NCBI RefSeq assembly: GCF_900114285.1
Contig: NZ_FOSN01000015.1
Coordinates: forward strand, 1 to 64,000
Length of the DNA stretch: 64,000 nt
Direction: 5' to 3'
DNA from: Methylocapsa palsarum
GTDB taxonomy: Bacteria > Pseudomonadota > Alphaproteobacteria > Rhizobiales > Beijerinckiaceae
Notes under the pieces: model-generated
The model's database searches: none
What the model was told of the DNA's origin: nothing
Seen by the model: the letters and a program-made list of their open reading frames with translations, nothing else
Shown here: piece after piece, positions 39,493-49,381 of the stretch
Layout of the letters: each line of letters starts with the position of its first letter
How positions within the stretch are numbered: the first letter of the stretch is position 1
Made by a program: the position numbers and the translations under genes

Positions 39493-40598
39493 CGCGCCTT
39501 CTCCGCTTGCGCTGCAATGGTCAAGACAAGATCCGCGAGCCGCTCGGCCGCGTCCGGGACGCCGGCCGCTTTCGCGGCGGCGGCGCGTTTGGCGAGTCCC
39601 GGCCTGTCGGCGTCGGTTTCGGTGAGGACGTTCGCGAGCCATTGCGGCGTAAAATCATGCTGCGCGACGACGACCGCGGCGCCCCGCGCGGCGAATTGCC
39701 TGGCGTTCGCGGCCTGGTCCTGATCGAGCGCATGCGGCAACGGAACGAAAATGGCCGGGCGGCCGATCACCCCGAGTTCGGACACCGTGGACGCGCCTGC
39801 GCGCGCGATGACGAGATGCGCCTGCGCGATCCGCAATGGCAGGTCCGAAAAAAACGGCTTCACTTCAGCCTCGACGCCGAGCCTTTGATAGACGGCGCGC
39901 ACCCGCGCCTCGTCCTCGTCGCGGGCCTGCTGCACGATCACGAGAGTGCGGCGGACGGTTTCCGGCAGGAGTTCGATCGCGGCGGGAACGATGTCCGACA
40001 TGATCCGCGCGCCTTGCGATCCGCCGGTGATCAGCAGCCGCAATTTGCCATCGGCGTGGCCGGGATAGGCCGCCCTGGCGGCGTCGAGCGCCATCGGCCG
40101 AACGGGATTGCCGGTGAGATGGGTCTTGAGGCCAATTTTCGCGCTGACGCCGCCAAGCGTCTCGAACCCCTTGGCGATGGCGTCGGCCCTCGGCGCAAGA
40201 AAATGATTGGCGCGTCCGATGACGGCGTTGCCTTCGTGCAGGATCGCCGGCACCCGCAATTGCGTCGCCGCCAGAACCGGAGGCACGGTCGGATAGCCGC
40301 CAAACCCGACGACCGCGCAAGGCCGCAGGCGTTTGACGAGACGGCGCGCGTTCCAGGTCGCGCGCGCCAGCGTCAGGATCGCGCGGGCGCGCGACAAAAA
40401 TGCGCCATTGCGCGGCGTCGCCGCCGCCAGCAGATGAACCGCCTTCGCGGGAAACGACGCTCCATATTTGGCGGCGCGTTCATCGGTGACGAGCTCCACC
40501 TCGACGCCGCGGGCTGCAAGCGCTCTCGCTAAAGCCTCCGCCGGGAACAGATGTCCGCCCGTGCCGCCCGCCGCGATGAGGATAAGGCGCTCGTTCAT
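39489..40598 (-). CDS. murG: UDP-GlcNAc:lipid I N-acetylglucosaminyltransferase MurG
   Basis: Converts lipid I to lipid II at the inner face of the membrane. 369 residues, GT-B fold: N-terminal [54 protein letters not shown] and the UDP-GlcNAc site [13 protein letters not shown] with [12 protein letters not shown]. The ATG at 40598 shares one base with the ftsW stop; a GTG one codon earlier is also possible. Confidence 0.96.
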   Translation of the reverse strand: MNERLILIAAGGTGGHLFPAEALARALAARGVEVELVTDERAAKYGASFPAKAVHLLAAATPRNGAFLSRARAILTLARATWNARRLVKRLRPCAVVGFGGYPTVPPVLAATQLRVPAILHEGNAVIGRANHFLAPRADAIAKGFETLGGVSAKIGLKTHLTGNPVRPMALDAARAAYPGHADGKLRLLITGGSQGARIMSDIVPAAIELLPETVRRTLVIVQQARDEDEARVRAVYQRLGVEAEVKPFFSDLPLRIAQAHLVIARAGASTVSELGVIGRPAIFVPLPHALDQDQAANARQFAARGAAVVVAQHDFTPQWLANVLTETDADRPGLAKRAAAAKAAGVPDAAERLADLVLTIAAQAEKAR

Positions 40599-41740
40599 CA
40601 CGTATAGGCTCCCGCGGACGACCCTGCGAGCAATGCGGCGCCGGGACGTTTGCGCAGGACGGCGATCAGGAAGCCCATGGCGAGGGCGAGGGAAATCAGC
40701 GAGGATCCGCCGTAGGAAATGAACGGCAGGGTCATGCCCTTGGCGGGCATCAGGTTCAGGTTGACGGCCATGTTGATCGCGCTCTGGACGCCAAACAGCA
40801 TCACCAGTCCCGCCGCCGCGAACCGGCAGAACGGATCCTCGTTGCGCGAAGCCAGAAGGAGGCCGCGAAGAACGACAAAGGCGAAAATCGAAACAATCAC
40901 GAGACAGGCGACGATGCCGAATTCCTCGCCCGTGACCGCGAAAATGAAATCGGTGTGGGCGTCCGGCAGAATGCGTTTGACAATCCCCTCGCCCGGCCCC
41001 TTGCCGAACCAGCCGCCGGACAAAAAGCTCCCCATCGCGGTGTCGACCTGGAACGTGTCGACGATGCCGCCGCCTGCGCCCGGATCGAGGAATTTGAGGA
41101 CGCGCGCGCGCACATGCGGCACGAACTTATAGGCGAGCAGGACGCCGGAAAATCCGGCGCCGCCAATGCCGACGACCCAGAACCAGTGCAGCCCGGCCAT
41201 GAAGAAAAGCGCCGCCCAGACCAACGAGATCAGCATCGTCTGGCCGAAATCCGGCTGCAGGATGAGGGGAATGATGGTTATCGGCAGCAACAGCAACGCG
41301 ACCAGATTGGCGGGGACGTCGCGCCGCTTGCCGCCCTCGGAAAACGCCCAGGCGGCGAGTATGACGAAGGCTGGCTTCAAGAACTCAGAAGGCTGAATCC
41401 CGAGGATCCAGCGCCGCGACCCCTTGACCTCCTGGCCGAATACGAGCGCGACGAGGATCAGCGCCATCGACACGAGAAAAACGACGAGGGCCGTCCGGCG
41501 CACCTGGCGCGGCGTCAGGCAGGAGGCGGCGATGAGGACCGCCGCCGAAGGGATCAGATAGAGCGCCTGCCTGTGCACGAAATGAAAGGTCGAGAGGCCG
41601 AGCCGTTCGGCCACGGGCGGACTGCCGGCCATCGCCAGCACAAGCCCCATCAGCATCAGGGCGACGGCGGCCGCAAGAACCCATCGATCGATCGTCCACC
41701 ACCAGTCCGCAAGGACCGAGCGCTCCGCACGAGACACCAT
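40598..41740 (-). CDS. ftsW: Cell division peptidoglycan glycosyltransferase FtsW
   Basis: SEDS-family polymerase that acts with FtsI at the septum. 380 residues with about ten hydrophobic segments. SEDS motifs: KGSRRWI, LQPSEFLKPAFV, LQPDFGQTMLI, the catalytic-loop region and the ending FISYGGSSLISLALAMGFL. The start is the ATG at 41740, 10 bases after the murD stop. Confidence 0.96.
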   Translation of the reverse strand: MVSRAERSVLADWWWTIDRWVLAAAVALMLMGLVLAMAGSPPVAERLGLSTFHFVHRQALYLIPSAAVLIAASCLTPRQVRRTALVVFLVSMALILVALVFGQEVKGSRRWILGIQPSEFLKPAFVILAAWAFSEGGKRRDVPANLVALLLLPITIIPLILQPDFGQTMLISLVWAALFFMAGLHWFWVVGIGGAGFSGVLLAYKFVPHVRARVLKFLDPGAGGGIVDTFQVDTAMGSFLSGGWFGKGPGEGIVKRILPDAHTDFIFAVTGEEFGIVACLVIVSIFAFVVLRGLLLASRNEDPFCRFAAAGLVMLFGVQSAINMAVNLNLMPAKGMTLPFISYGGSSLISLALAMGFLIAVLRKRPGAALLAGSSAGAYT

Positions 41741-41750
41741 TTTAGCCCCC

Positions 41751-43145
41751 TCAAACCTTCATTTCAGCCGCGAGCAACGCCGCTACGATCTCGCGGAACC
41801 GGTCGCCGCGCTTTTCGAAATCAGGGAACTGATCGAACGAGGCGCAGGCCGGCGACAGCAAGACGACGGATTGTTCGAGCGCGCTGTCCTGCGCGTCGCG
41901 CGCCGCTTTCGGAATCGCCGTTTCGAGATCGCCGCAGAACTCAAAGGGAAACGCCCCGCCGATCGTCGTCGCGAAAGCCTCGCTCGCTTCCCCGATCAGA
42001 TAGCCCTTGGCGACCTTCGGAAACAACGAGCGCAAGGGCTCGATCCCGCCCTGCTTCGCCCTGCCGCCAAGAATCCAGAACACCTTGTCAAAGGAGAGCA
42101 GCGCCTTTTCCGCGGCGTCGGCGTTGGTCGCTTTCGAATCGTTGATGAACAGCACCTTTCCGCACTGGCCGATCTCTTCCAGCCGGTGGACAAGGCCCGG
42201 AAAACTGCGCAGACCTTTTTCGACGCTTTCGAGGTCCTCGCCGAGCGGCCCGAGCGCGGCGACGGCGGCGGCGGCGTTCTGGCCGTTGTGCGCGCCCCGC
42301 AACGAGTGGATTCCGGCAAGATCCGCGATCGGCGTCGAGCGTCCGTGAACCCTGCGAACGAGCCGGGTTCCTTCGAGAACGACGCCGTTTTCGATCTGCG
42401 GCCGCGTCACGGAGACGAGAGTCGTCTGGCGGCCCTCCTTCGCGATCTCGTCCGCGATCCCCCGGGTGATGTCGTCGTCAACGCCGATCACGGAATGGTC
42501 GGCGCCGCGCGCCAGCCTGGCCTTGATCGCGGCGTAATTGCCCATGTCTCCGTGTCGGTCGAGATGATCGGGCGTGACGTTGAGCAGGACGCCGACCAGC
42601 GGATCGATCGATGGCGACAGGTCGATCTGAAACGACGAGCATTCGACGACGTGGACGCGATTGTCCTGCGGCGGCGGCAAGGCCAGAACCGGCGTGCCGA
42701 TATTGCCTCCGACTTCCACCTGAAAACCGAAGCTGCGGTAGAGGTGCGCCACGAGCGCGGTCGTCGTCGATTTGCCGTTGGTTCCGGTGATTGCGACGAA
42801 CGGCGATTTCGACGCGGTCTTGCGGCGCTGCCGGCAGAACAATTCGATGTCGCCGATGATTTCAATGCCGGCTTTTTTGGCCTCGACGACCGTCCAGTGC
42901 GGCTGCGGATGGGTCAACGGCACGCCGGGGGCGAGGACCAGCGCGGCGAATCCATTCCAGTCGGCGCGCTTCAGATCGACGATGTCGAGCCCCGCCGCGC
43001 GGGCTTTTTCGCGCGAGGCCTCAACGTCATCCCAGCAGGAGACGCGGGCGCCGCCCGTCTTCAGGGCCTGCGCGCTGACGAGGCCAGAACCGCCAAGGCC
43101 GAAAACCGCGACGTCGCGACCGCTAAAGACGGTGACGGGCGTCAT
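41751..43145 (-). CDS. murD: UDP-N-acetylmuramoyl-L-alanine-D-glutamate ligase
   Basis: Adds D-Glu to UDP-MurNAc-L-Ala. 464 residues: FGLGGSGLVSAQAL, SPGVP-like LAPGVPLTHP, ATP loop ITGTNGKSTTTALV, ECSSFQID, NVTPDHLDRHG, INDSKATNADAAEKAL and the end LLSPACASFDQFPDFEKRG. Starts 3 bases after the mraY stop. Normal length. Confidence 0.97.
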   Translation of the reverse strand: MTPVTVFSGRDVAVFGLGGSGLVSAQALKTGGARVSCWDDVEASREKARAAGLDIVDLKRADWNGFAALVLAPGVPLTHPQPHWTVVEAKKAGIEIIGDIELFCRQRRKTASKSPFVAITGTNGKSTTTALVAHLYRSFGFQVEVGGNIGTPVLALPPPQDNRVHVVECSSFQIDLSPSIDPLVGVLLNVTPDHLDRHGDMGNYAAIKARLARGADHSVIGVDDDITRGIADEIAKEGRQTTLVSVTRPQIENGVVLEGTRLVRRVHGRSTPIADLAGIHSLRGAHNGQNAAAAVAALGPLGEDLESVEKGLRSFPGLVHRLEEIGQCGKVLFINDSKATNADAAEKALLSFDKVFWILGGRAKQGGIEPLRSLFPKVAKGYLIGEASEAFATTIGGAFPFEFCGDLETAIPKAARDAQDSALEQSVVLLSPACASFDQFPDFEKRGDRFREIVAALLAAEMKV

Positions 43146-43148
43146 GCG

Positions 43149-44231
43149 TCACCTCAGTTTCAGGGTTGAAAGACCAATCAGCGCAAGCACGAAGGCGATG
43201 ATCCAGAACCGCACGACGACCTGCGGCTCCGACCAGCCGAGCTGCTCGAAATGGTGATGTATCGGCGCCATCTTGAAGACGCGCTTGCCGGTCAGCTGAT
43301 ACGAGACGACCTGGACGATCACCGAGAGCGTCTCGAGCACGAACAGGCCGCCGACAATTCCAAGAACGATCTCGTGCTTCACCGCGACGGCGATCGCGCC
43401 GAGCAATCCGCCCAGCGCCAGAGACCCCGTGTCGCCCATGAAGATTTGGGCGGGCGGCGCGTTGAACCACAGAAAGCCAAGACCCGCGCCGATCATCGCG
43501 CCGCAAACGATCGCGAGCTCTCCGGCTCCTGGAACGAAATTGATCCCGAGATAGGTCGAAAAAATTGCGTTGCCGGCGAGGTAGGCGATGATCCCGAAGG
43601 TCCCCGAAGCGATCATGACCGGGACGATGGCGAGGCCGTCAAGCCCGTCGGTCAGATTGACCGCATTTCCGGACGCGACGATCACGAAGGGGCCGAACAC
43701 CAGGAAAAACAGTCCAAGGTCCGCGGCGAAACCGTTGATGGCCGGCAGCGAAAGCGCCGTCGTATGGGGCGTCCCGAGCTTCATCATGGCGAGGCAGGCG
43801 ATGAACGCGATGGCGACTTCCAGACTGAGCCGGAGCCGCCCGGAAAAACCGCCGTGGGTCTGCTTGGTGACTTTCAGGTAATCGTCATAAAAGCCGATCG
43901 CTCCGAAGCCGGCCGTGACGAATAGGACAATCCAGACGTAGTGATTGCGCAGGTTCGCCCAAAGCAGGGTCGAGACAAGCAGACCTGACAGGATCATCAG
44001 GCCCCCCATGGTCGGAGTTCCCTTCTTGGTCAGGAGGTGCGACTGCGGGCCGTCGGTCCGGATCGGCTGGCCTTTTCCCTGTTTGAGGCGAAGCGCCTGA
44101 ATGATTCTCGGGCCGAAAAAGAACACGAAAAACAGCGCGGTCGCTGTGGCGCCGCCGGTTCGGAAGGTAATGTAGCGAAACAGGTTGAGAGGCCCGAAGA
44201 CGCTCGAATATTCGGCAAGCCAGGTCAGCAT
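43149..44231 (-). CDS. mraY: Phospho-N-acetylmuramoyl-pentapeptide transferase
   Basis: Makes lipid I from UDP-MurNAc-pentapeptide and undecaprenyl phosphate. 360 residues with ten hydrophobic segments: [35 protein letters not shown] with the catalytic aspartates, [26 protein letters not shown] and the [11 protein letters not shown] loop (histidines after PI). Starts 3 bases after the murF stop. Normal length. Confidence 0.97.
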   Translation of the reverse strand: MLTWLAEYSSVFGPLNLFRYITFRTGGATATALFFVFFFGPRIIQALRLKQGKGQPIRTDGPQSHLLTKKGTPTMGGLMILSGLLVSTLLWANLRNHYVWIVLFVTAGFGAIGFYDDYLKVTKQTHGGFSGRLRLSLEVAIAFIACLAMMKLGTPHTTALSLPAINGFAADLGLFFLVFGPFVIVASGNAVNLTDGLDGLAIVPVMIASGTFGIIAYLAGNAIFSTYLGINFVPGAGELAIVCGAMIGAGLGFLWFNAPPAQIFMGDTGSLALGGLLGAIAVAVKHEIVLGIVGGLFVLETLSVIVQVVSYQLTGKRVFKMAPIHHHFEQLGWSEPQVVVRFWIIAFVLALIGLSTLKLR

Positions 44232-44234
44232 CGT

Positions 44235-45692
44235 TTATGTCTTTCGTCCGGCGTCCGCCGCCATGGCCGAATTGGAGAATTCTTTAAGAGCGCCCACAAG
44301 CGCGCTCATCCTGCTGCCGTTGGAGCCCTTGACGACGACGATGTCGCCGGCCCTGACCGCCTCGCGAAGGTCAGGCTCCAGATCGAAGGCTCGCTCCCGC
44401 CATGCGCCTCTCAAGGCGGCCGGCAAGGCGTCGAAGAGATGCTTCATCAACGGACCGGCGGCGAAGACGAGATCGATCCCGTTGGCGGCGAGGTCGGCGG
44501 CGAGATCCGCGTGCATCGCCGGGGCGGCCGGGCCAAGTTCGAGCATGTCGCCGAGAACCGCGACGCGGCGCCCGCCCTCCCGCACCGGCAGGGCGCCCGC
44601 GAGGGCGAACGCGGCCCGCATCGATTCTGAATTCGCGTTGTAGCTTTCGTCGAGCAGCGTGTAGGGCCCGTCCGCGGCCTCAAGCGTCAGCCGCTCGCCG
44701 CGGCCCGGCTGCGGCTTGAACCCGGCGAGCGACGCGGCGGCCGACTCAAGATCAACTCCAAAGGCCCTGGCGGCGAGAAGCACGGCGAGCGAATTCAGCG
44801 CAAGATGCCGGCCCGGCGCTCCGAGCGGATAGGTGAGGCGCCGGCCGCAGATTTCAGCCTCCACCACCGAATGGTCGGCCGCGAGCGTCACGCCGATGAG
44901 GCGCGCGTCCGCGCGCTCATGCGCCCCGAAGGAGGCGACATGGCCCGCCGGCGAATTTTTCGCGTGGGCGCGCAGCCGTTCGTAATGAACGATGTCGCGA
45001 TGAACGATGGCGACTCCTCCGGGAACGAGACCGGAGAAAATCTCTCCCTTGGCGTCGGCGATGTCCTCGACGCCGGCGAAGTTTTCAAGATGCACGGGCG
45101 CCACCGTCGTCACGATGGCGACATGAGGCCGGACCATGGCGGTCAGCGGCTCGATCTCGCCCGGGTGATTCATCCCGATCTCGAACACCCCGAAGGATGT
45201 CTCCCTCGGCATGCGCGCGAGCGTCAAGGGCACGCCCCAGTGGTTATTATAGGAGGCGACCGACGCGTGGACGGCGCCCGCTTCGGCCAGGACCAGTCGC
45301 AAGGCTTCCTTTGTCGACGTCTTGCCGACTGATCCCGTGACGGCCGCGATGCGGGCCCGGGTGCGCCCGCGCGCGGCGATTCCGAGGCGCTCCAGCGCCA
45401 GGAGGACGTCCCGCACCACAAACAGCGGGCCCGCGCCCGCAAGCTGTCCGGCGTGTTCTTCATCGATGACGGCCGCGAACGCGCCCTTGGCGAAAGCCGC
45501 CGCGACGTAATCGTGGCCGTCGCTCTCAACGCCGCGGATCGCGAAAAACAGATCGTTTTCCTGCAAGGTCCGCGTGTCGATCGAAATGCCGAGGGCGCCG
45601 CCCTGAGGCGCGCCGCCGCAGACTCGCGCCCCGAGCGGGGCGACGAGACCAAGACCCGACCACAAAGCGTTTCTTGGAGCGGCGATGTTCAA
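44235..45692 (-). CDS. murF: UDP-N-acetylmuramoyl-tripeptide-D-alanyl-D-alanine ligase
   Basis: Adds D-Ala-D-Ala to the UDP-MurNAc-tripeptide. 485 residues: SIDTRTLQENDLFFAIRG, ATP loop VTGSVGKTSTKEAL, YNNHWGVPLTLARM, EIGMNHPGEI, LLDESYNANSESMRAA and VLGDMLELG. The ATG at 45692 overlaps the murE stop (ATGA). It takes the products of Ddl and MurE. Confidence 0.97.
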   Translation of the reverse strand: MNIAAPRNALWSGLGLVAPLGARVCGGAPQGGALGISIDTRTLQENDLFFAIRGVESDGHDYVAAAFAKGAFAAVIDEEHAGQLAGAGPLFVVRDVLLALERLGIAARGRTRARIAAVTGSVGKTSTKEALRLVLAEAGAVHASVASYNNHWGVPLTLARMPRETSFGVFEIGMNHPGEIEPLTAMVRPHVAIVTTVAPVHLENFAGVEDIADAKGEIFSGLVPGGVAIVHRDIVHYERLRAHAKNSPAGHVASFGAHERADARLIGVTLAADHSVVEAEICGRRLTYPLGAPGRHLALNSLAVLLAARAFGVDLESAAASLAGFKPQPGRGERLTLEAADGPYTLLDESYNANSESMRAAFALAGALPVREGGRRVAVLGDMLELGPAAPAMHADLAADLAANGIDLVFAAGPLMKHLFDALPAALRGAWRERAFDLEPDLREAVRAGDIVVVKGSNGSRMSALVGALKEFSNSAMAADAGRKT

Positions 45693-47149
45693 GCGGCCTC
45701 GTCTTTCAGCGCAGCCAGGGCGCAGTCGAAATCGGAAAACGGCAGCGTCTCGCTTCCGACGATCTGGCCTGTTTCATGACCCTTTCCGGCGATAACAAGG
45801 CCATCGCCAGGTTCGAGCATACCGACAGCGGTCGCGATCGCGTTGGCGCGATCCGCGATCTCGCGAATTTTTGGGGATTCCCCGGCGCCGACCAGAATGG
45901 CGCGGCGGATCACGGCGGGATCCTCCGTGCGCGGATTGTCGTCAGTGACGATCACGAGGTCGGCGAGCCGGGCCGCAATTTCGCCCATCATCGGACGCTT
46001 GCCCGCGTCGCGGTCTCCGCCGCAGCCGAAAACGACGATCAACCGCCTCGAAACATAGGGCCGGAGCGTGCGCAGCACATTGTCGAGCGCGTCGGGCTTG
46101 TGCGCGTAATCGACAAACACCGGAGCGCCGTTGCGGCGTCCCGCAAGCTCGAGACGGCCAGGCGCGCCCTTGAGCCGTTCAAGCGCGCCGAACACGGCGG
46201 CGGCGGGCCCCCCCAACGCGATGCAAAGTCCTGCGGCGACAAGGGCGTTCGAGACCTGGAACGCCCCGGCGAGAGGCAGCCGGGGGGCATAGACATGGCC
46301 CTCATAGGCGATGCGCAGATCGGTTCCGAAATCGTTCGCGCGCGCCCCGGCGAGACGCAGGCTTGCGCCCTTCGCTCCTGTGGTGAGGACGCGCAATCCC
46401 CGCGTCTCGCAAGCGGAAACGACCGCCGGCGCGGCGTCGCTGTCGGCGTCGACGACGGCCGCGGCGCCGGGTTCGAGCAGCCGGTCGAACAGCTCCAACT
46501 TTGCGGCGAGATAGGCTTCCATGGTCCCGTGATAGTCAAGGTGATCGCGGGAAAGATTGGTGAAGGCGCCCGCCATGAGACGCACGCCGTCGAGGCGGCG
46601 CTGAACGATCCCATGGGAGGAAGCCTCGAGCGCCAGATGGGTGATTCCGTCGCGCGCGAGTTGATCGAGCGTTTTGTGCAGGCTCACCGGGTCGGGCGTC
46701 GTCAGCGAACCATAGACGCTGGCCGAAGGAGCGACAACGCCAAGGGTTCCGATCGAGGCGGCTTTCAGGCCGAGCGCCGCCCAGATCTGACGAACGAACG
46801 CCGCCACCGACGTCTTGCCGCTGGTGCCGGTCACTGCGGCGATGGTTCCCGGCTGGCGGGGATACATGGCGGCGGCGGCGCGCGCCATCGCGCCGCGAAC
46901 GTCCGCGACCTTGATTAAGAGGGCGCGCTCGAGCGGCGGATCGAGATCACGCTCGGCGACGATCGCAAAAGCGCCGCTGTCGACGGCCTGAGCCGCAAAA
47001 TCGAGGCCGTCCGCCTTGGTTCCTGGCACCGCGAAGAACACGCCGCCCTCGGCGACGGCGCGGCTGTCGCAGGTCACGCTTTCGACCTCGCGCGCCGCAA
47101 ACGCCTCGGGAATGTCCACGCCCGGAAACAGGTCGGCGAGGCGCGTCAA
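45689..47149 (-). CDS. murE: UDP-N-acetylmuramoyl-L-alanyl-D-glutamate-2,6-diaminopimelate ligase (TTG start)
   Basis: Adds meso-diaminopimelate to the stem peptide. 486 residues from a TTG at 47149 that overlaps the ftsI stop (TTGA). I prefer it because LTRLADLFPG matches the family N-terminus and the frame upstream lies inside ftsI. Motifs: CDSRAVAEGGVFFAVPG, ATP loop VTGTSGKTSVAAF, TTPDPVSLH, LEASSHGI, FTNLSRDHLDYHGTMEAY, YAHKPDALDNVL and the Dap-recognition DDNPRTEDPAVI (DNPR motif). Confidence 0.95.
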   Translation of the reverse strand: MTRLADLFPGVDIPEAFAAREVESVTCDSRAVAEGGVFFAVPGTKADGLDFAAQAVDSGAFAIVAERDLDPPLERALLIKVADVRGAMARAAAAMYPRQPGTIAAVTGTSGKTSVAAFVRQIWAALGLKAASIGTLGVVAPSASVYGSLTTPDPVSLHKTLDQLARDGITHLALEASSHGIVQRRLDGVRLMAGAFTNLSRDHLDYHGTMEAYLAAKLELFDRLLEPGAAAVVDADSDAAPAVVSACETRGLRVLTTGAKGASLRLAGARANDFGTDLRIAYEGHVYAPRLPLAGAFQVSNALVAAGLCIALGGPAAAVFGALERLKGAPGRLELAGRRNGAPVFVDYAHKPDALDNVLRTLRPYVSRRLIVVFGCGGDRDAGKRPMMGEIAARLADLVIVTDDNPRTEDPAVIRRAILVGAGESPKIREIADRANAIATAVGMLEPGDGLVIAGKGHETGQIVGSETLPFSDFDCALAALKDEAA

Positions 47150-48957
47150 TGGCCGCCTCCGCCAGTGGCCGGAACATTGGCGATTCCATAACCGAGTTTC
47201 GCCAGGAGCGGAAACGGCTGCGGCGGCGGCTCGAAGCGCGGCGCGATGCCGAGCAAGGGGCCGGTCCGCTCGATGATCTTGCCGGTCACCGAACCCGAAT
47301 TCCACGCCGCAGTGCGATAGCCGCCGGTCTCCGGCAGGCCCTGCGGCTCGTCCATCAAAGTGAGATAAAGGTATTTCGGCTTGTCGGCCGGCAGGATCGC
47401 CATGAACGTCGTGAACACCCGGTCCTTGGAATAATGGCCATGGACGATCTTGTCCGCGGTCCCTGTCTTGCCGCCGATGAAATAGCCCTTGATGTCGGCC
47501 ATTTTCGCTGAGCCAATCTCCGCGTTGAGCCGCATCAGGTAACGCATCGATTCCGATGTTTCGGGCTTGACGACGCGCGGCGCGTTCGCCTTGGCGTCGC
47601 CCTCGTCCCGACGCAGAAAGGTCGGATTGACGAGAACGCCGCCGTTCGCGAGCGCCCCGACCGCCATCATCGCCTGCATTGGAGCGACATTGAGGCCTTG
47701 CCCGAACGCGATCGTCATCGTGTTGAGTTCGCCCCAGTTCTTGGGAACGAGCGGGTCCGCGGTCTCCGGCAATTCGGTGTGCAGGCGGGTGAGCTGTCCC
47801 ATTTTGCGAAGGAAAGCCTTGTGGCCTTCGACCCCGACCATCAAGGCCATCCGGGCGGCGCCGATGTTCGATGAATAGGTGAAGACCTCCGGAACCGTCA
47901 GGAGGCGGTGCTGCGCATGGAAGTCATGGATCGTGAAACGGCCGTAGCGCATGTTGTCGCGCGCGTCGATTCGCGAATGCAGGTTCACCTTGCCGGCGTC
48001 GAGCGCCATGGCGATGGAAATCGCCTTGAACGTCGAGCCCATTTCGTAGACGCCGACGGAAAGTCTGTTGATGTGGTTCGGATCGAGCGCGTCGGCGGGC
48101 GTGTTCGGATCATAATCCGGCAGTGAGGCCATCGCGATGACTTCGCCCGTATTGACGTCGAGGATCGCCGCGGCGCCGGCTTTCGCCTTGAATTTGGCGA
48201 TGCCTTTGGCGAGTTCCTCGCGGACCGCAAAGGTCGCCTTGAGATCAAGCGAGGTGGTGATCGGCTTCAGATCGTCGGGCGTGAGGCTGAAACCCGCGCC
48301 ATGCAGATCGCCGAGGCCCTGGCCGTCGATAAATTTTTCAAGACCAGAGACGCCGACGCCGTCGAGATTGGCGAACCCGAGCACATGCGCCGCGACCGGC
48401 CCGTTCGGATAGACGCGTTTGTTCTCGGGCAGAAAACCGACGCCGGGCAGCCCGAGGCGATGGACCTCCTGCTGCTGTTTCGCCGTGATCGCCCGCTTGA
48501 CCCACACAAATCCTTTTCGGGAGCCAAGCCGCTGGCGCAGATCGCGCGCGTCGACGTCCGGCAGCACGGCGGTCAGCAATTCGACGGCTTCGTCCTTGTC
48601 GATGATGCGCCTTGGTTCAGCGAAAACCGACATCACCTTGATGTCGGTCGCCAGGATTTCGCCATTGCGGTCGAGGATATCGGGCCGCGCGACGGCGATC
48701 GTGTCGGCGGCGGCGCGTTTGACGCTTTGCTGGGTATCCGGACGCAGGCCGAAATAAACCAGCTTGCCCGCGATGGCGCCGAAAACCGCGAGGAACACGA
48801 GGGCGACCAGCTTGATCCGGCCGCCGCTCTTGTCGAGCTTGGTCACAAACAGATCGGCGAGAGCCGCCATGATCATGCTGCGACGGCTTTTCGCCGCCGG
48901 CGCTCCGGCGCCCGGCGGGGGGGCGTCGTTCCGCTTTGAATCGGATCCATCGCTCAT
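47146..48957 (-). CDS. ftsI: Septal peptidoglycan transpeptidase FtsI (PBP3)
   Basis: Class B penicillin-binding protein that cross-links septal peptidoglycan with FtsW. 603 residues: one N-terminal transmembrane helix (about 48-68), the dimerisation domain with RPDILDRNGEILATD, and the transpeptidase motifs GSTFK (serine nucleophile), YSSN and GGKTGTADK. GAGVSGLEKF-like segment VGVSGLEKFIDG is also present. It begins 13 bases after ftsL. Confidence 0.97.
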   Translation of the reverse strand: MSDGSDSKRNDAPPPGAGAPAAKSRRSMIMAALADLFVTKLDKSGGRIKLVALVFLAVFGAIAGKLVYFGLRPDTQQSVKRAAADTIAVARPDILDRNGEILATDIKVMSVFAEPRRIIDKDEAVELLTAVLPDVDARDLRQRLGSRKGFVWVKRAITAKQQQEVHRLGLPGVGFLPENKRVYPNGPVAAHVLGFANLDGVGVSGLEKFIDGQGLGDLHGAGFSLTPDDLKPITTSLDLKATFAVREELAKGIAKFKAKAGAAAILDVNTGEVIAMASLPDYDPNTPADALDPNHINRLSVGVYEMGSTFKAISIAMALDAGKVNLHSRIDARDNMRYGRFTIHDFHAQHRLLTVPEVFTYSSNIGAARMALMVGVEGHKAFLRKMGQLTRLHTELPETADPLVPKNWGELNTMTIAFGQGLNVAPMQAMMAVGALANGGVLVNPTFLRRDEGDAKANAPRVVKPETSESMRYLMRLNAEIGSAKMADIKGYFIGGKTGTADKIVHGHYSKDRVFTTFMAILPADKPKYLYLTLMDEPQGLPETGGYRTAAWNSGSVTGKIIERTGPLLGIAPRFEPPPQPFPLLAKLGYGIANVPATGGGGH

Positions 48958-48970
48958 GTTGGCAACATCG

Positions 48971-49381
48971 TCATCTTGCCCGGATTTTGTCGGCGGGATT
49001 GGAAGGGGTCGTTACGCTTGCAGGCTCGCCGTCGCGGGGCGTATTCGTTGGCTCCGCCATCCCGAGGGATTCGAGCTTGAGCCCGATCGAGTCGGATTTC
49101 GGCCCGCGCGCCGGAAGGACGTCCGCCTTGACGATCTGCTGCAAGGCGACGGGCTTCAGATCGGGGAGGAGCTTGTCGGCGAGGCCCTGAATTCTTTCAG
49201 GCCGCGTCACATGCGCCCATTCGGCGCGCAGCATTCCGATCTGGTCCTGCTTCGCCTTGATCTCATGCTTCAGCTTGACGATTTTCTCGGCGTGAAAAAT
49301 CGTCTCGTATTTCACCGTGTAGGCGTAGATGGCGGAGCCGATCAGCGCGACGATCGCAAGGAGGTTAAGAATTCGCACCAT
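48971..49381 (-). CDS. ftsL: Cell division protein FtsL
   Basis: 136 residues: short N-terminus, one transmembrane helix (about 4-22, LNLLAIVALIGSAIYAYTV), then a coiled coil (KIVKLKHEIKAKQDQIGMLRAEWAHV) and a conserved PERIQGLADKLLPDLKPV. This matches the alphaproteobacterial FtsL pattern. It overlaps the end of rsmH by 17 bases. FtsL works with FtsQ, FtsI and FtsW. The Pro/Ser-rich C-terminus is not conserved. Confidence 0.9.
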   Translation of the reverse strand: MVRILNLLAIVALIGSAIYAYTVKYETIFHAEKIVKLKHEIKAKQDQIGMLRAEWAHVTRPERIQGLADKLLPDLKPVALQQIVKADVLPARGPKSDSIGLKLESLGMAEPTNTPRDGEPASVTTPSNPADKIRAR

